64,000 nt of DNA, from the NCBI RefSeq assembly GCF_026013645.1, contig NZ_CP110224.1, forward strand, positions 2,418,001-2,482,000. Direction: 5' to 3'. Position 1 is the first letter of the stretch. Each line of letters starts with the position of its first letter. Source of the DNA: Virgibacillus natechei (lineage in GTDB: Bacteria; Bacillota; Bacilli; Bacillales; Amphibacillaceae). Positions 49,001 to 56,253 of this stretch are shown piece after piece. Position numbers and translations under genes: made by a program. The notes under the pieces were generated by a model. It did no database searches. It was not told where the DNA came from and saw nothing but the letters and a program-made list of their open reading frames with translations.

Positions 49001-49045
49001 CTTTTCGGTGGAACGAGTAACCGCAGTCCCAGTCTTTTAGAAAAC
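49001..49045 (+). repeat. Family C stem-loop, copy 4
   Basis: CTTTTCGGTGGAACGAGTAA followed by CCGCAGTCCCAGTC; again placed immediately after the right end of a family B element. Confidence 0.55.
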
Positions 49046-49125
49046 AGCCTAAAAAATAGATAACTCTATTATACCGAAATTTTTACTCTTTTCAATTCAG
49101 CGTATTCACAAACAAATCACAATGT

Positions 49126-49163
49126 TAAAAAACGCTGACCAGATAATATCCAGTCAACGTTTT
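49126..49163 (-). terminator. Terminator downstream of the first YjcZ gene
   Basis: On the minus strand AAAACGTTGACTGGAT pairs with ATCTGGTCAGCGTTTT with three G-U pairs, then TTTTTT. It lies about 150 nt after the YjcZ stop with no other gene between. Confidence 0.75.
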
Positions 49164-49313
49164 CAACAGGTAAGAAGAGCCAAATATCATTTACCGTTTC
49201 ATAGAAATAAAGGAAGAAGCAATCTGGACTTTACTGCTACTTAGTAACGGAGAGCGTTCAAACGGTGATACTTGAAAGGAAATTTGACATTCTGACCCCA
49301 CTACCATTAACCA

Positions 49314-49418
49314 TTAATAACCAACTCCACCGAAGCCACTTCCAGCTCCAATAATTATTAACAGGATGAAAAGAACAACAATTAACGCAAATCCTCCACC
49401 TGCACCATATGCACCCAT
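49314..49418 (-). CDS. YjcZ-family sporulation miniprotein (34 aa)
   Basis: ATG 49418 follows GGGAGGTGG. The 34-residue product is MGAYGAGGGFALIVVLFILL plus IIIGAGSGFGGVGY: a Gly/Tyr-rich head, the family core GGGFALIVVLFILLIIIG and a Gly-rich tail. It is a single membrane-spanning peptide of the YjcZ/SscA class, which in Bacillus is made during sporulation and found in spores. One of three copies around the hsp20 gene. Confidence 0.85.
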   Translation of the reverse strand: MGAYGAGGGFALIVVLFILLIIIGAGSGFGGVGY

Positions 49419-49617
49419 TTATTCCACCTCCCTTTATGAATAGGATATGTAATAATTCGTTTAACGAGTGGGTTAGCATACTAGGGCCTTTAAGATTAGG
49501 CAAATTATTGGTAGCTTATTTTTTAAAAAATTAGTGTGATTCCCATTGTTTGCCCAGTACTCTTTTTATTTAGAGCATACATTATTAATGGAATTAATTT
49601 AGAAAAGAGGTGTAAAA

Positions 49618-50061
49618 ATGGCTCCTGATAAAGAAAATTTCTCTAAACGCCGCCATTCATCATTTGATGATCTGCTCAATAGTATGGATTCATTTCTCAA
49701 CGGATCCTTTAATCATTTCAATTCCTTTATGAATCCCAAATTTGTCGTTCAAACCTATGAGACGGATACCAATGTTGTGATTAAAGCAGAATTACCTGAT
49801 ATAAATCGTGACCAAATTCAGCTAGAAATCATCAGGAATCAAGTACGAATTTCCGTTGAAAACGATACAGACCTTACAGAAAAAAAAGATTCTAATAAGC
49901 AGCTTTTTAATCAACAAGCTTCTCAACGGATGGAACGCACCATCTCCCTACCCTTTATTATTTCAGAAGAAGATACTAAAGCCAGATATAGAAATGGGAT
50001 ATTAAAAATTTCCACCCCAAAAAATAAAGAAACAAGAAAGTTTATTAAAATAAACGAATAA
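49618..50061 (+). CDS. Hsp20/alpha-crystallin small heat shock protein
   Basis: A 147-residue sHSP. The alpha-crystallin domain spans about 43-140, with VVIKAELPDINRDQIQLEI and the signature ARYRNGILKISTPK (A-x-x-x-N-G-V/I-L). The N-terminal arm has a Phe/Asn-rich stretch. ATG 49618 follows AGAGGTG. Similar proteins in spore formers can be spore-coat associated (CotM-like). The surrounding YjcZ genes favour a sporulation link, but that is inference. Confidence 0.88.
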   Translation: MAPDKENFSKRRHSSFDDLLNSMDSFLNGSFNHFNSFMNPKFVVQTYETDTNVVIKAELPDINRDQIQLEIIRNQVRISVENDTDLTEKKDSNKQLFNQQASQRMERTISLPFIISEEDTKARYRNGILKISTPKNKETRKFIKINE

Positions 50062-50063
50062 AA

Positions 50064-50106
50064 CAAGTAACGCATGAGGTTGTTGTATACCTCATGCGTT
50101 ACTTTC
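50064..50106. terminator. Bidirectional terminator, hsp20 versus the 80-aa gene
   Basis: AAGTAACGCATGAGG and its exact complement CCTCATGCGTTACTT around a 10-nt loop. It lies between convergent genes; T-rich on both exits. Confidence 0.9.
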
Positions 50107-50136
50107 AGTCAATTAATTGTTTTGCCGGATTTTCCA

Positions 50137-50379
50137 CTACCAGAAGAAAAATGGAAGTAAGGCTAGTGTAGCAATAGAACCTAGTGCAATTCCAGCCCCC
50201 AAGCCCCAAAAACCAAATCCAAATCCACCTAAAGATTTACCACCAAGCGACTGCAAATATACGCAGCGCCCGTCAACATGACCAATTATACCTCGGTGCC
50301 TTTTTCCATCTTTTGTAGTTATTTCAACAGCTCTTCCTTTGTATTTATGGCATAGTTCATTGTAATGTGCAACTGACAT
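50137..50379 (-). CDS. Small LSm-like protein with Gly-rich hydrophobic tail (80 aa)
   Basis: An 80-residue protein. Residues 10-45 (YKGRAVEITTKDGKRHRGII and GHVDGRCVYLQ) read like a short LSm/Sm beta-barrel strand pattern. The C-terminal half is GGKSLGGFGFGFWGLGAGIA followed by a membrane-like LGSIATLALLPFFFW. ATG 50379 follows GGGGTGAG. It is flanked by hsp20 and YjcZ genes, so a spore-associated role is plausible. I do not recognise a named family. Confidence 0.75.
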   Translation of the reverse strand: MSVAHYNELCHKYKGRAVEITTKDGKRHRGIIGHVDGRCVYLQSLGGKSLGGFGFGFWGLGAGIALGSIATLALLPFFFW

Positions 50380-50597
50380 TATCTCACCCCCCCATATCGC
50401 ATCAAAACCCTATGACATCATATGTACGAATACGAACTTACGTAAAGGCTAATGCAATGGATGTAAAATAAAGTCTAATATAGGTCGACCCTTCATTCTC
50501 TTACCAATTTAGCCGAAAAACCTATACAATCTGGGTTTCTATCCATATCAATAATGGTTGATTAACATATAGTAAGGATTATGGAGGTGTTGTATCA

Positions 50598-50705
50598 ATG
50601 AGTGGTGCTGTTGCAGGAGGCTATGGCGGAGGATTTGCCTTTGTTGTAGTATTGTTTATCCTATTAATCATCGTTGGCTCTTCTGTCGGAGGATACGGCT
50701 TTTAG
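50598..50705 (+). CDS. YjcZ-family sporulation miniprotein (35 aa)
   Basis: ATG 50598 follows TGGAGGTG. The product is MSGAVAGGYGGGFAFVVVLF plus ILLIIVGSSVGGYGF: the family head GGYGGGFA, a VVVLFILLIIVG membrane segment and a Gly/Tyr tail. It lies 50 nt upstream of another YjcZ copy on the same strand. Confidence 0.88.
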   Translation: MSGAVAGGYGGGFAFVVVLFILLIIVGSSVGGYGF

Positions 50706-50755
50706 TAGTTAACTATAAATGAAACCAAAGTAGCAAATTTCTAGGAGGAGTTTAT

Positions 50756-50881
50756 ATGTCATTTTGTGGTTGTGGTGGATATGGACATGGATATGGCGCA
50801 CCTGTTGCTGGAGGCGGAGGTTTTGCGTTAATAGTCGTGTTATTCATCCTTCTTATCATTGTTGGTGCAGCTTGGTTCTAA
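50756..50881 (+). CDS. YjcZ-family sporulation miniprotein with Cys-Gly head (41 aa)
   Basis: ATG 50756 follows AGGAGGAG. The product is MSFCGCGGYGHGYGAPVAGG plus GGFALIVVLFILLIIVGAAW-F. The N-terminal CGCGGYGHGYG is a typical YjcZ variant head that could cross-link or bind metal through Cys/His. Probably co-transcribed with the copy at 50598 and ended by the hairpin at 50946. Confidence 0.88.
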   Translation: MSFCGCGGYGHGYGAPVAGGGGFALIVVLFILLIIVGAAWF

Positions 50882-50945
50882 ACCGTTTTTAAAGTATATT
50901 AGATAAATAGAATTACGATATGAGAATTAAATCTTTTAAATCCAT

Positions 50946-50983
50946 CGCAGGCTGCGAATTGTGACAGCCTGTGATTTTTTTTG
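50946..50983 (+). terminator. Terminator of the two plus-strand YjcZ genes
   Basis: CAGGCTG (50948-50954) pairs with CAGCCTG (50965-50971), extended by flanking CG/TG, followed by eight T residues. Confidence 0.88.
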
Positions 50984-50985
50984 CA

Positions 50986-51090
50986 TAAAGTGAAACTTCA
51001 TTCAGTTGGGGTTTTACGACATACATGTTTTCGATGGGGCAAGTAATCGCAGTCCTAGGACATGCGTATTCAGTCGACCTCTCCGTATGG
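50986..51090 (+). repeat. Family E repeat, copy 2, with family C core
   Basis: AAAGTGAAACTTCATTCAGT at the left and CAGTCGACCTCTCCG at the right, as in the copy at 11285. Between them lies a family C unit, TTTTCGATGGGGCAAGTAAT..CGCAGTCC (51022-51062). The rest of the 50882-51247 gap has no gene. Confidence 0.5.
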
Positions 51091-51247
51091 AATCGATGGA
51101 AAAAATGCCTAACTTTTTAGGGTAGGATTTCTTTGCAAGTATTGATAATTTAGCAGATGTCAGAGTGGATATATATGACTTAGATACAGAGTGTTTTTTG
51201 TGATAATTTATGAAACTGCGAATATAATAAACTGATTGTCTTTAAAC

Positions 51248-51828
51248 ATCGGTAATATAAACAAGGCATTGGAAATATGATGTAGCTTTTATCGGTGCTC
51301 CGTTCGACATTGGAACAACATACCGTGCAGGTACCAGATTCGGCCCTGAAGTCTTATGACGAATTTCAAAACTATATGATACCTACAGCTTTGAACTAGG
51401 TGTGGATCTAAAGGAATCCTTAAAAATGTGTGAAGTTGGAGATATTTTTACGATAGCAAATATTGAAAAGGATTTTGACCAAGTCTATAAAGCTGTCTCC
51501 CATGTGTTCAATCAAGGAACGTTTCCTGTATTGCTTGGTGGTGACCATTCTATCGGCTATCCATCCCTAAGGGCTATTGCTGACAATATGGATGGAAAAG
51601 TTGGTATTATTCACCTCGACCGCCATCTTGATCTTCAGGAATAAGATATGGATAAACGTATGCATACAACGCCTTGGTTTCACGCCAGCGATATCCCAAA
51701 CCCTCCACCAGAAAATCTCGTCCAAGTTGGAATCGGTTGATGACAGGTACCTAGAGATGCAGTAGAAAATGTGTGGAAATTTGATACGACTGTTATTACG
51801 ATTGATGATATCGAAAGACTCGGTGTAA
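51248..51828 (+). pseudogene. Decayed ureohydrolase (agmatinase/guanidine hydrolase-like)
   Basis: Translating from 51276 gives YDVAFIGAPFDIGTTYRAGT, LLGGDHSIGYPSLRAI, IHLDRHLDLQE and HTTPWFHASDIP, a ureohydrolase (arginase) family protein with GGDHS and DxHxD metal motifs. In-frame stops are TGA 51357 (probably CGA before), TAA 51642 (AAA) and TGA TGA 51738 (GGA TGG), each a single-base change. The N-terminus seems to need a frame change and the C-terminus, including the second metal motif SxDxDxxDP, is lost where a family C repeat begins. It is dead. The HTTPWFHA context recalls nickel-dependent guanidine hydrolases, but that is only a recollection. Confidence 0.85.
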
Positions 51829-51830
51829 TA

Positions 51831-51890
51831 ACAATTCTTTTTTACGGTGGGACGAGTAACCGCAATCTCAATCTTTTAGTAAACAGCTTA
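51831..51890 (+). repeat. Family C stem-loop, copy at the pseudogene end
   Basis: CTTTTTTACGGTGGGACGAG followed by TAACCGCAATCTCAATC and TTTAGTAAACAGCTTA. It replaces the 3' part of the ureohydrolase gene. Confidence 0.55.
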
Positions 51891-51982
51891 AAATAATGAT
51901 GTAAGAATACCAACCTGCTTCTACCCTTATGGCGACAGGTGTTTAATCCAAGTATTCTAATAAAGGAGTTGTGATAATTGAA

Positions 51983-52807
51983 ATGAATGCTATCGAAATA
52001 AAAAACGTGACCTATCGCTATCAAAACAATATGGATGCTTTAAAAGATCTTACATTACGCATTCCACATGGAGCAAAAGTAGCAATATTAGGACCAAACG
52101 GCGCGGGGAAGTCTACCTTATTACATCATTTGAATGGATTAAAGATTCCGAACGAAGGATCTGTTTCGATAATGGGCAATCCCTTAACGAAAAAAACGGC
52201 ACTCTCTATCCGTAAACATGTAGGACTAGTCTTTCAAGATCCTGATGATCAAGTATTTTCCGAAACTGTTTGGGAGGATGTGGCATTTGGACCACGTAAT
52301 TTAGCCATGACGGAAGAAGAAATTGAAGAAGTATGTGGAGCTGCTTTAGGAAATGTAGGAATGTTGGAGCATAAAGACAGAGCGCCCTATCATTTAAGCT
52401 ATGGACAAAAGAAAAGAGTGGCTATTGCTGGTATTCTTGCAATGGGACCAGAGATCGTGATACTAGATGAGCCTATGGGATTTTTAGATCCTGCTGGTCA
52501 AGATGATATCGCAGGACTCCTGCAAGGATGGAACTATATGGGCAAAACAATACTATTGTCCACACACGATGTAAACTTTGCTGCTTCGTGGGCCGATATG
52601 GTTGTCCTCCTAAAGAACGGAGAACTTCTAGTGGCAGGTAATGTAGATTTGTTAGTAGAAGAGAAGTGGCTTAGAAAGGCAGATTTGCATCTACCTATCA
52701 TTGCTAGGTTATTTAAATTGATCCCAGAACTGGCGACTGATACGCTCCCCAAAAATGAATTTGAAGCATCACGTATGCTATTCAAACTATTAAATGATCA
52801 AGATTAG
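51983..52807 (+). CDS. NikO/CbiO-type ECF transporter ATPase (Ni/Co)
   Basis: About 275 residues from ATG 51983 (MNAIEIKNVTY). Walker A is GPNGAGKST, the Q-loop is VFQDPDDQVFSETV, the signature is LSYGQKKRVAI and Walker B is IVILDEPMGFLDP. VFQDPDDQ and LSYGQKKR are typical of CbiO/NikO energy-coupling ATPases. The Shine-Dalgarno AAGGAG lies 14 nt before this ATG; a GTG at 51971 or ATT at 51977 are in-frame alternatives. It is followed by a 630-nt gap before the rest of the transporter genes, unlike usual operons where the ATPase gene is adjacent. Confidence 0.85.
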   Translation: MNAIEIKNVTYRYQNNMDALKDLTLRIPHGAKVAILGPNGAGKSTLLHHLNGLKIPNEGSVSIMGNPLTKKTALSIRKHVGLVFQDPDDQVFSETVWEDVAFGPRNLAMTEEEIEEVCGAALGNVGMLEHKDRAPYHLSYGQKKRVAIAGILAMGPEIVILDEPMGFLDPAGQDDIAGLLQGWNYMGKTILLSTHDVNFAASWADMVVLLKNGELLVAGNVDLLVEEKWLRKADLHLPIIARLFKLIPELATDTLPKNEFEASRMLFKLLNDQD

Positions 52808-52860
52808 AAAACCCTTATGCTTTGAAGTGCAAGCTTTATGATAATAGCCAAAGCCGTATT
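52806..52860 (+). repeat. Family D fragment
   Basis: AGAAAACCCTTATGCTTTGA followed by AGTGCAAGCTT matches the internal CCCTTATACTTTGGAGTGCA part of the copies at 36637 and 59983. It is directly after nikO and runs into a family C unit. Confidence 0.45.
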
Positions 52861-52874
52861 TACGACGCACAAAT

Positions 52875-52912
52875 GTTTTCGATGGGGCGAGCATTCACGC
52901 GCAGTCCCAAGA
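52875..52912 (+). repeat. Family C stem-loop, copy 6
   Basis: TTTTCGATGGGGCGAGCATT followed by CACGCGCAGTCCCAAG, the GATGGGGCGAGCATT variant also found at 62743 and (inverted) at 27925. Confidence 0.55.
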
Positions 52913-52993
52913 CTATAAAATCCCTTATCCATATGGATTCTTAAACACCAAACATCATCAAACTGAAAATCATGTACCGTATGAAATGAAGAA

Positions 52994-53171
52994 CAAAAGC
53001 GCAAGCGCCCGTTTAGCAACGTACAAACTGGAGCACTTCGCAATGAGATAAAGGAAACACGACGAACGAAGTGAGTCGATGTTGACTTATCGTAGTGGAG
53101 GAGTGTGAAGTTTGATAGTTGCTGGGCGCTGGAGCTGGACGTGGCTATTCCAGTGTATAAGTTATCCACAG
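52994..53171 (+). repeat. Long inverted-repeat element with terminal DnaA-box-like site
   Basis: AAAAGCGCAAGCGCCCGTTT with AGCAACGTACAAACT at the left and AGTTTGATAGTTGCTGGGCG with CTGGAGC at the right form a long hairpin (AGCGCCC with GGGCGCT, GTTTAGCAAC with GTTGCT). The right flank continues to TTATCCACA (53162-53170), a consensus DnaA box. I recall similar sequences dispersed in Bacillaceae genomes. No coding potential. Confidence 0.6.
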
Positions 53172-53269
53172 CTTTTAAATTCTATAGTTTCCTATGCAAA
53201 CAAAAAACCGTTTATAACGACCTTTATACCTCAATTCCCTAACTTCCTTTACTCCTAGAACATAATTTC

Positions 53270-53308
53270 CATAAGGAAGACCGTGTTAAACCTACGCGGT
53301 CTTTCTTA
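53270..53308 (+). terminator. Hairpin in the nikO-nikM gap
   Basis: AAGGAAGACCG pairs with CGGTCTTTCTT across a TGTTAAACCTACG loop and ends T-rich. It would terminate transcription coming from nikO before nikM, so nikM probably has its own promoter downstream. Confidence 0.65.
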
Positions 53309-53436
53309 TGGTTCTACATTGAATGATACCTTCATTTATTAATTATCAGTGGACAGGCATAATAAATCGGGTATTTCAATATAGTTATTGGAGTAGCAAA
53401 AGGTTCAGTTCAGTATAGGAGGGAGGATCGTTATTT

Positions 53437-54075
53437 TTGCATATTGCTGACGGTGTGTTAAGTTTTTCTGTTGCTATTACGACAACAGTTGGTGCAGTTG
53501 GCATATTGGCTTATTCTCTAAAAGGGACGAAAGAAGAAGAAATCCCCAAAATAAGCCTTCTTTCTGGTGCTTTTTTTGTTGCTTCCTTAATTAATATTCC
53601 TATTGGCCCTACTTCCGTTCATCCACTATTAGGAGGTTTCCTCGGATTAGTTCTTGGTCGCCGTGCTCCTTTTGCTATATTTATTGGCCTTATACTTCAA
53701 GCTATTTTATTTCAACATGGCGGAATTAGTACGTTTGGTGCCAATACATTATTAATGTCTATACCAGCCCTGTGCATCTATTGGCTCACCATTTTCTTAA
53801 ATAAATTTCACTTATTTTGGAGAGGGTTTATTGCGGGTTTTTCAGCCATTCTTATCGGTGTTGGTTTACTAATCATTCTCCTTCTATTCTCTGATCAACG
53901 ATATGGCGAAGGTTCGTTTTCTGTTATTCGAATTGTCGTATTGGCCTATTTCCCTCTCGCATTACTGGAGGGTGTACTAACTGGGTTTTCTGTGAAACAT
54001 TTACATACCTTGATGCCGCGTTTTTTTGGCATTACCCCTACAATTAATGGAGGTGATAACAAAGAACATGAATAA
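53437..54075 (+). CDS. NikM/CbiM-type substrate-binding membrane subunit
   Basis: A 212-residue S-component with about seven hydrophobic segments. It starts at TTG 53437 behind AGGAGGGAGG, giving MHIADGVLS. In CbiM/NikM the metal is bound by the Met1 amino group, His2 and further His residues, so this exact start matters and is well supported. The second metal His lies in GPTSVHPLLGGFLG (about His67) and another in ILFQHGGIST. Cobalt versus nickel is not fixed by sequence; the two extracytoplasmic partner genes that follow favour a nickel-type NikKMLQO system. Confidence 0.88.
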   Translation: MHIADGVLSFSVAITTTVGAVGILAYSLKGTKEEEIPKISLLSGAFFVASLINIPIGPTSVHPLLGGFLGLVLGRRAPFAIFIGLILQAILFQHGGISTFGANTLLMSIPALCIYWLTIFLNKFHLFWRGFIAGFSAILIGVGLLIILLLFSDQRYGEGSFSVIRIVVLAYFPLALLEGVLTGFSVKHLHTLMPRFFGITPTINGGDNKEHE

Positions 54076-54514
54076 AATGAACAAAATCCTATTCGTAGTG
54101 TTGTGCTTTGGGTTGGTTTCTTCCGCTTTGATTTATCCGAATTCAAATACGGTTTTCGCACATCGAATGATTGTTGAAACGGTAGAAGATGGTCTTATTC
54201 ATGTTCGCTATGATGATGGTACGGATGCTCCTTTAGCTGTTGTTTCTATATATGATGAGGACGGGAAACAGCTGGTCGAAGGGGAAGTTGATGAAGATGG
54301 TTATTTTTACTATGACGAGGAAATAGACGTACATCGTATTGTTGCAGATGACGGAATGGGACATCGAGCATCTTCTGTTAGCGAAGAAGAAGAAAGCATT
54401 GTGGAAAAAATTCCACTTTTCATCAGAGCACTCTTAGGTGTGTCCGTATTACTGTTTATTGCTTCCACCTTTTATTTTCGTTCTAATAAAAAAAGAAGTG
54501 AGGAATTGTCATGA
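54068..54514 (+). CDS. NikL-like extracytoplasmic accessory protein
   Basis: The frame is open from 54026, but ATG 54068 (MNKMNKILFVV) follows GGAGGTGAT and overlaps nikM by 8 nt, giving 148 residues. Residues 4-33 are a signal peptide ending NTVFAH; the mature N-terminal His (AHRMIVE) could bind metal. A carboxypeptidase-regulatory/Ig-like beta domain (about 34-110) with DGLIHVRYDDGT..AVVSIYDEDGK follows, and then a C-terminal membrane helix (about 120-138). Position between nikM and the next gene matches NikL-type partners of ECF nickel transporters. Confidence 0.7.
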   Translation: MNKMNKILFVVLCFGLVSSALIYPNSNTVFAHRMIVETVEDGLIHVRYDDGTDAPLAVVSIYDEDGKQLVEGEVDEDGYFYYDEEIDVHRIVADDGMGHRASSVSEEEESIVEKIPLFIRALLGVSVLLFIASTFYFRSNKKRSEELS

Positions 54515-55341
54515 AAAAAAGAAGTCTGATAGCCTTTATCGGCCTAACCATTGCTTGTTCATTATTTTTTTCTCAAAAGGTTTCAGCACATGAACTATAT
54601 ATTGAAGTAGATGAGTTTACAGATAGTGAAGAGCTACGAGTAGATATCAAATGGGGACATATTCGTGATTATGTTGATCCGGCCGATGTGGAAGATTATC
54701 AACTACATGTTCGTTATCCAAATGAGGATGTCGAACAATTGGATTTGGAAGAATCGGGGGTTTATGTCAGAGCATATGTACCGATAGAGGGAGATGGCGA
54801 TTACGTATTTTGGGCAGAAAGAAAACCGATTACTTACGAGCCAGATGACAGTGTCACCCAACTAAGTAATCAAATGGCGAAACATATCCACCATGTTGGT
54901 GATGGAAACTCAACTGCAAATGAAGCTGTTGAGGCAGAACTAGAGGTTATTCCTACTATGAATACGGCCAATTTTTCTACTGGCAATTTTAGTGGGACCA
55001 TTATTTTGGATGGAGATGAGGTGAACGACGCAACAGTAACAGCGTATGGACCTGAATTCGAAGTACTGGAAACGGTATCCGCTGATGACGGAACGTTTGA
55101 TTTTACATTCGACTCTGCTGGTAAGTGGTTAATAAGGGTAAATGTAGAAGTTGATGAACCAGGGTCCATTGAAGGTGAAGAATACGAACTTATAAGTCAT
55201 ACTTCAACATTGCTAATCGATACAGAACAACCAGCGGAAGATGAAGCGGGGGATTCTAATATTTGGTCACTTGCCTCCATGCTTGTAGTCGGTTTACTAA
55301 TTGGAGCTTCTGTAGGAATGCTGATTCTAAGGAGAAAATAA
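54511..55341 (+). CDS. NikK-like extracytoplasmic metal-uptake protein (DUF4198-like)
   Basis: A 276-residue exported protein. Residues 1-25 are a signal peptide ending VSAH; the mature chain would start HELYIEVDEF, again exposing an N-terminal His. Residues 26-190 resemble the DUF4198/nickel-uptake NikK domain (WGHIRDYVDPADVEDYQLHV, YVFWAERKPITY, HIHHVGDG). A second Ig-like domain (about 160-230) and a C-terminal membrane helix (about 250-272) follow. Its ATG overlaps the previous stop. Likely captures Ni2+ outside the membrane for NikM. Confidence 0.72.
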   Translation: MKKRSLIAFIGLTIACSLFFSQKVSAHELYIEVDEFTDSEELRVDIKWGHIRDYVDPADVEDYQLHVRYPNEDVEQLDLEESGVYVRAYVPIEGDGDYVFWAERKPITYEPDDSVTQLSNQMAKHIHHVGDGNSTANEAVEAELEVIPTMNTANFSTGNFSGTIILDGDEVNDATVTAYGPEFEVLETVSADDGTFDFTFDSAGKWLIRVNVEVDEPGSIEGEEYELISHTSTLLIDTEQPAEDEAGDSNIWSLASMLVVGLLIGASVGMLILRRK

Positions 55342-55371
55342 CGTTAATTTTACGTAGGTGGTGAGAATAAA

Positions 55372-56115
55372 TTGGCCAATAATGGTGCAGTTGAAGCAGT
55401 GACTGGGGTATCAAAATGGGCATTTTCATGGGAACCAAGAGCAAAATTGCTGGCAGCTATCTTTTTCATTTTCGGTGTAATTAGTTTAACCACACCTTCT
55501 ATTGCCGCTGGTGCATACTTAATATCCATTATTGCAATCCTTTTATCGGGAGTGTCTTTTACGCTATTGTTAAAAAGATACTTAATCATACTACCCTTTC
55601 TTTTATTAATGACTGTCCCACTATTATTCGGCCAGGGGCTTTCTTATACATCAGATAATTTATCTTTTGCTACCCTAATCTTCATCAAAGCATTTACATC
55701 CATGACAATTATTACGATTGTATTAGATTCACAATCACTTGATCAATTTATGAATGGCCTTGCAGGTTTAAAAATCCCTTCTGTCATGATTACTGTTTTA
55801 ATCCTCTCCTACCGTTATGTGTTTTTATTTCTGGATGACATTCAGAAGATGCAAACGGCTGCTAAATCGCGTTTCTTTAATGGCGGGGTTCGAATACGTA
55901 GTTTGAAAGTTTATGGTCAACTTACCGGTATGCTGCTTATTCGATCACTTGACCGCGCCGATCGAATGTATCAGGCAATGGCATCACGAGGTTTTAATGG
56001 ACGGTTACGCTTCAAGGAATCACAAAAGATAACGAGATTAGATTTGTTTAAGACAGCCCTCGCTTCTATCATTATCATTTCATTAGTCGTTATTGAAATA
56101 GGTTATGTTCGTTGA
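55372..56115 (+). CDS. NikQ/CbiQ-type ECF transmembrane (T) component
   Basis: A 247-residue membrane protein with about five hydrophobic segments. The CbiQ coupling motifs that dock onto the ATPase are visible near the C-terminus: MQTAAKSRFFNGG and YQAMASRGFNGRLRF (Ala-x-x-x-Arg/Ser-Arg-Gly). It starts at TTG 55372 after TAGGTGGTGAG. It is last in the nikM-L-K-Q run and is followed by a hairpin at 56170. Confidence 0.88.
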   Translation: MANNGAVEAVTGVSKWAFSWEPRAKLLAAIFFIFGVISLTTPSIAAGAYLISIIAILLSGVSFTLLLKRYLIILPFLLLMTVPLLFGQGLSYTSDNLSFATLIFIKAFTSMTIITIVLDSQSLDQFMNGLAGLKIPSVMITVLILSYRYVFLFLDDIQKMQTAAKSRFFNGGVRIRSLKVYGQLTGMLLIRSLDRADRMYQAMASRGFNGRLRFKESQKITRLDLFKTALASIIIISLVVIEIGYVR

Positions 56116-56169
56116 CTCCATTATAAGGGGGCTGTTCGATTTTACATCCCTCTCCATTCCTTTAGAACT

Positions 56170-56202
56170 TACAAATGCCTCTCCTAATGAGTGGCATTTG
56201 TA
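56170..56202. terminator. Hairpin after nikQ, probable terminator
   Basis: TACAAATGCC pairs with GGCATTTGTA around TCTCCTAATGAGT; a weak T-rich exit on both sides. It lies between convergent nikQ and the HepT-like gene. Confidence 0.55.
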
Positions 56203-56253
56203 GTATTATTGATCATTACTAGAAAGCGTTTCACATTTGCTGTAACGCATTAT

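Noticed and set aside
51090..51247. Guanidine riboswitch upstream of the ureohydrolase pseudogene
   Set aside because: None of the conserved guanidine-I, -II or -III motifs could be found by eye.
53162..53170. DnaA box as a sign of a replication origin
   Set aside because: Only one box, embedded in a dispersed repeat, with no dnaA/dnaN genes or AT-rich unwinding element nearby.
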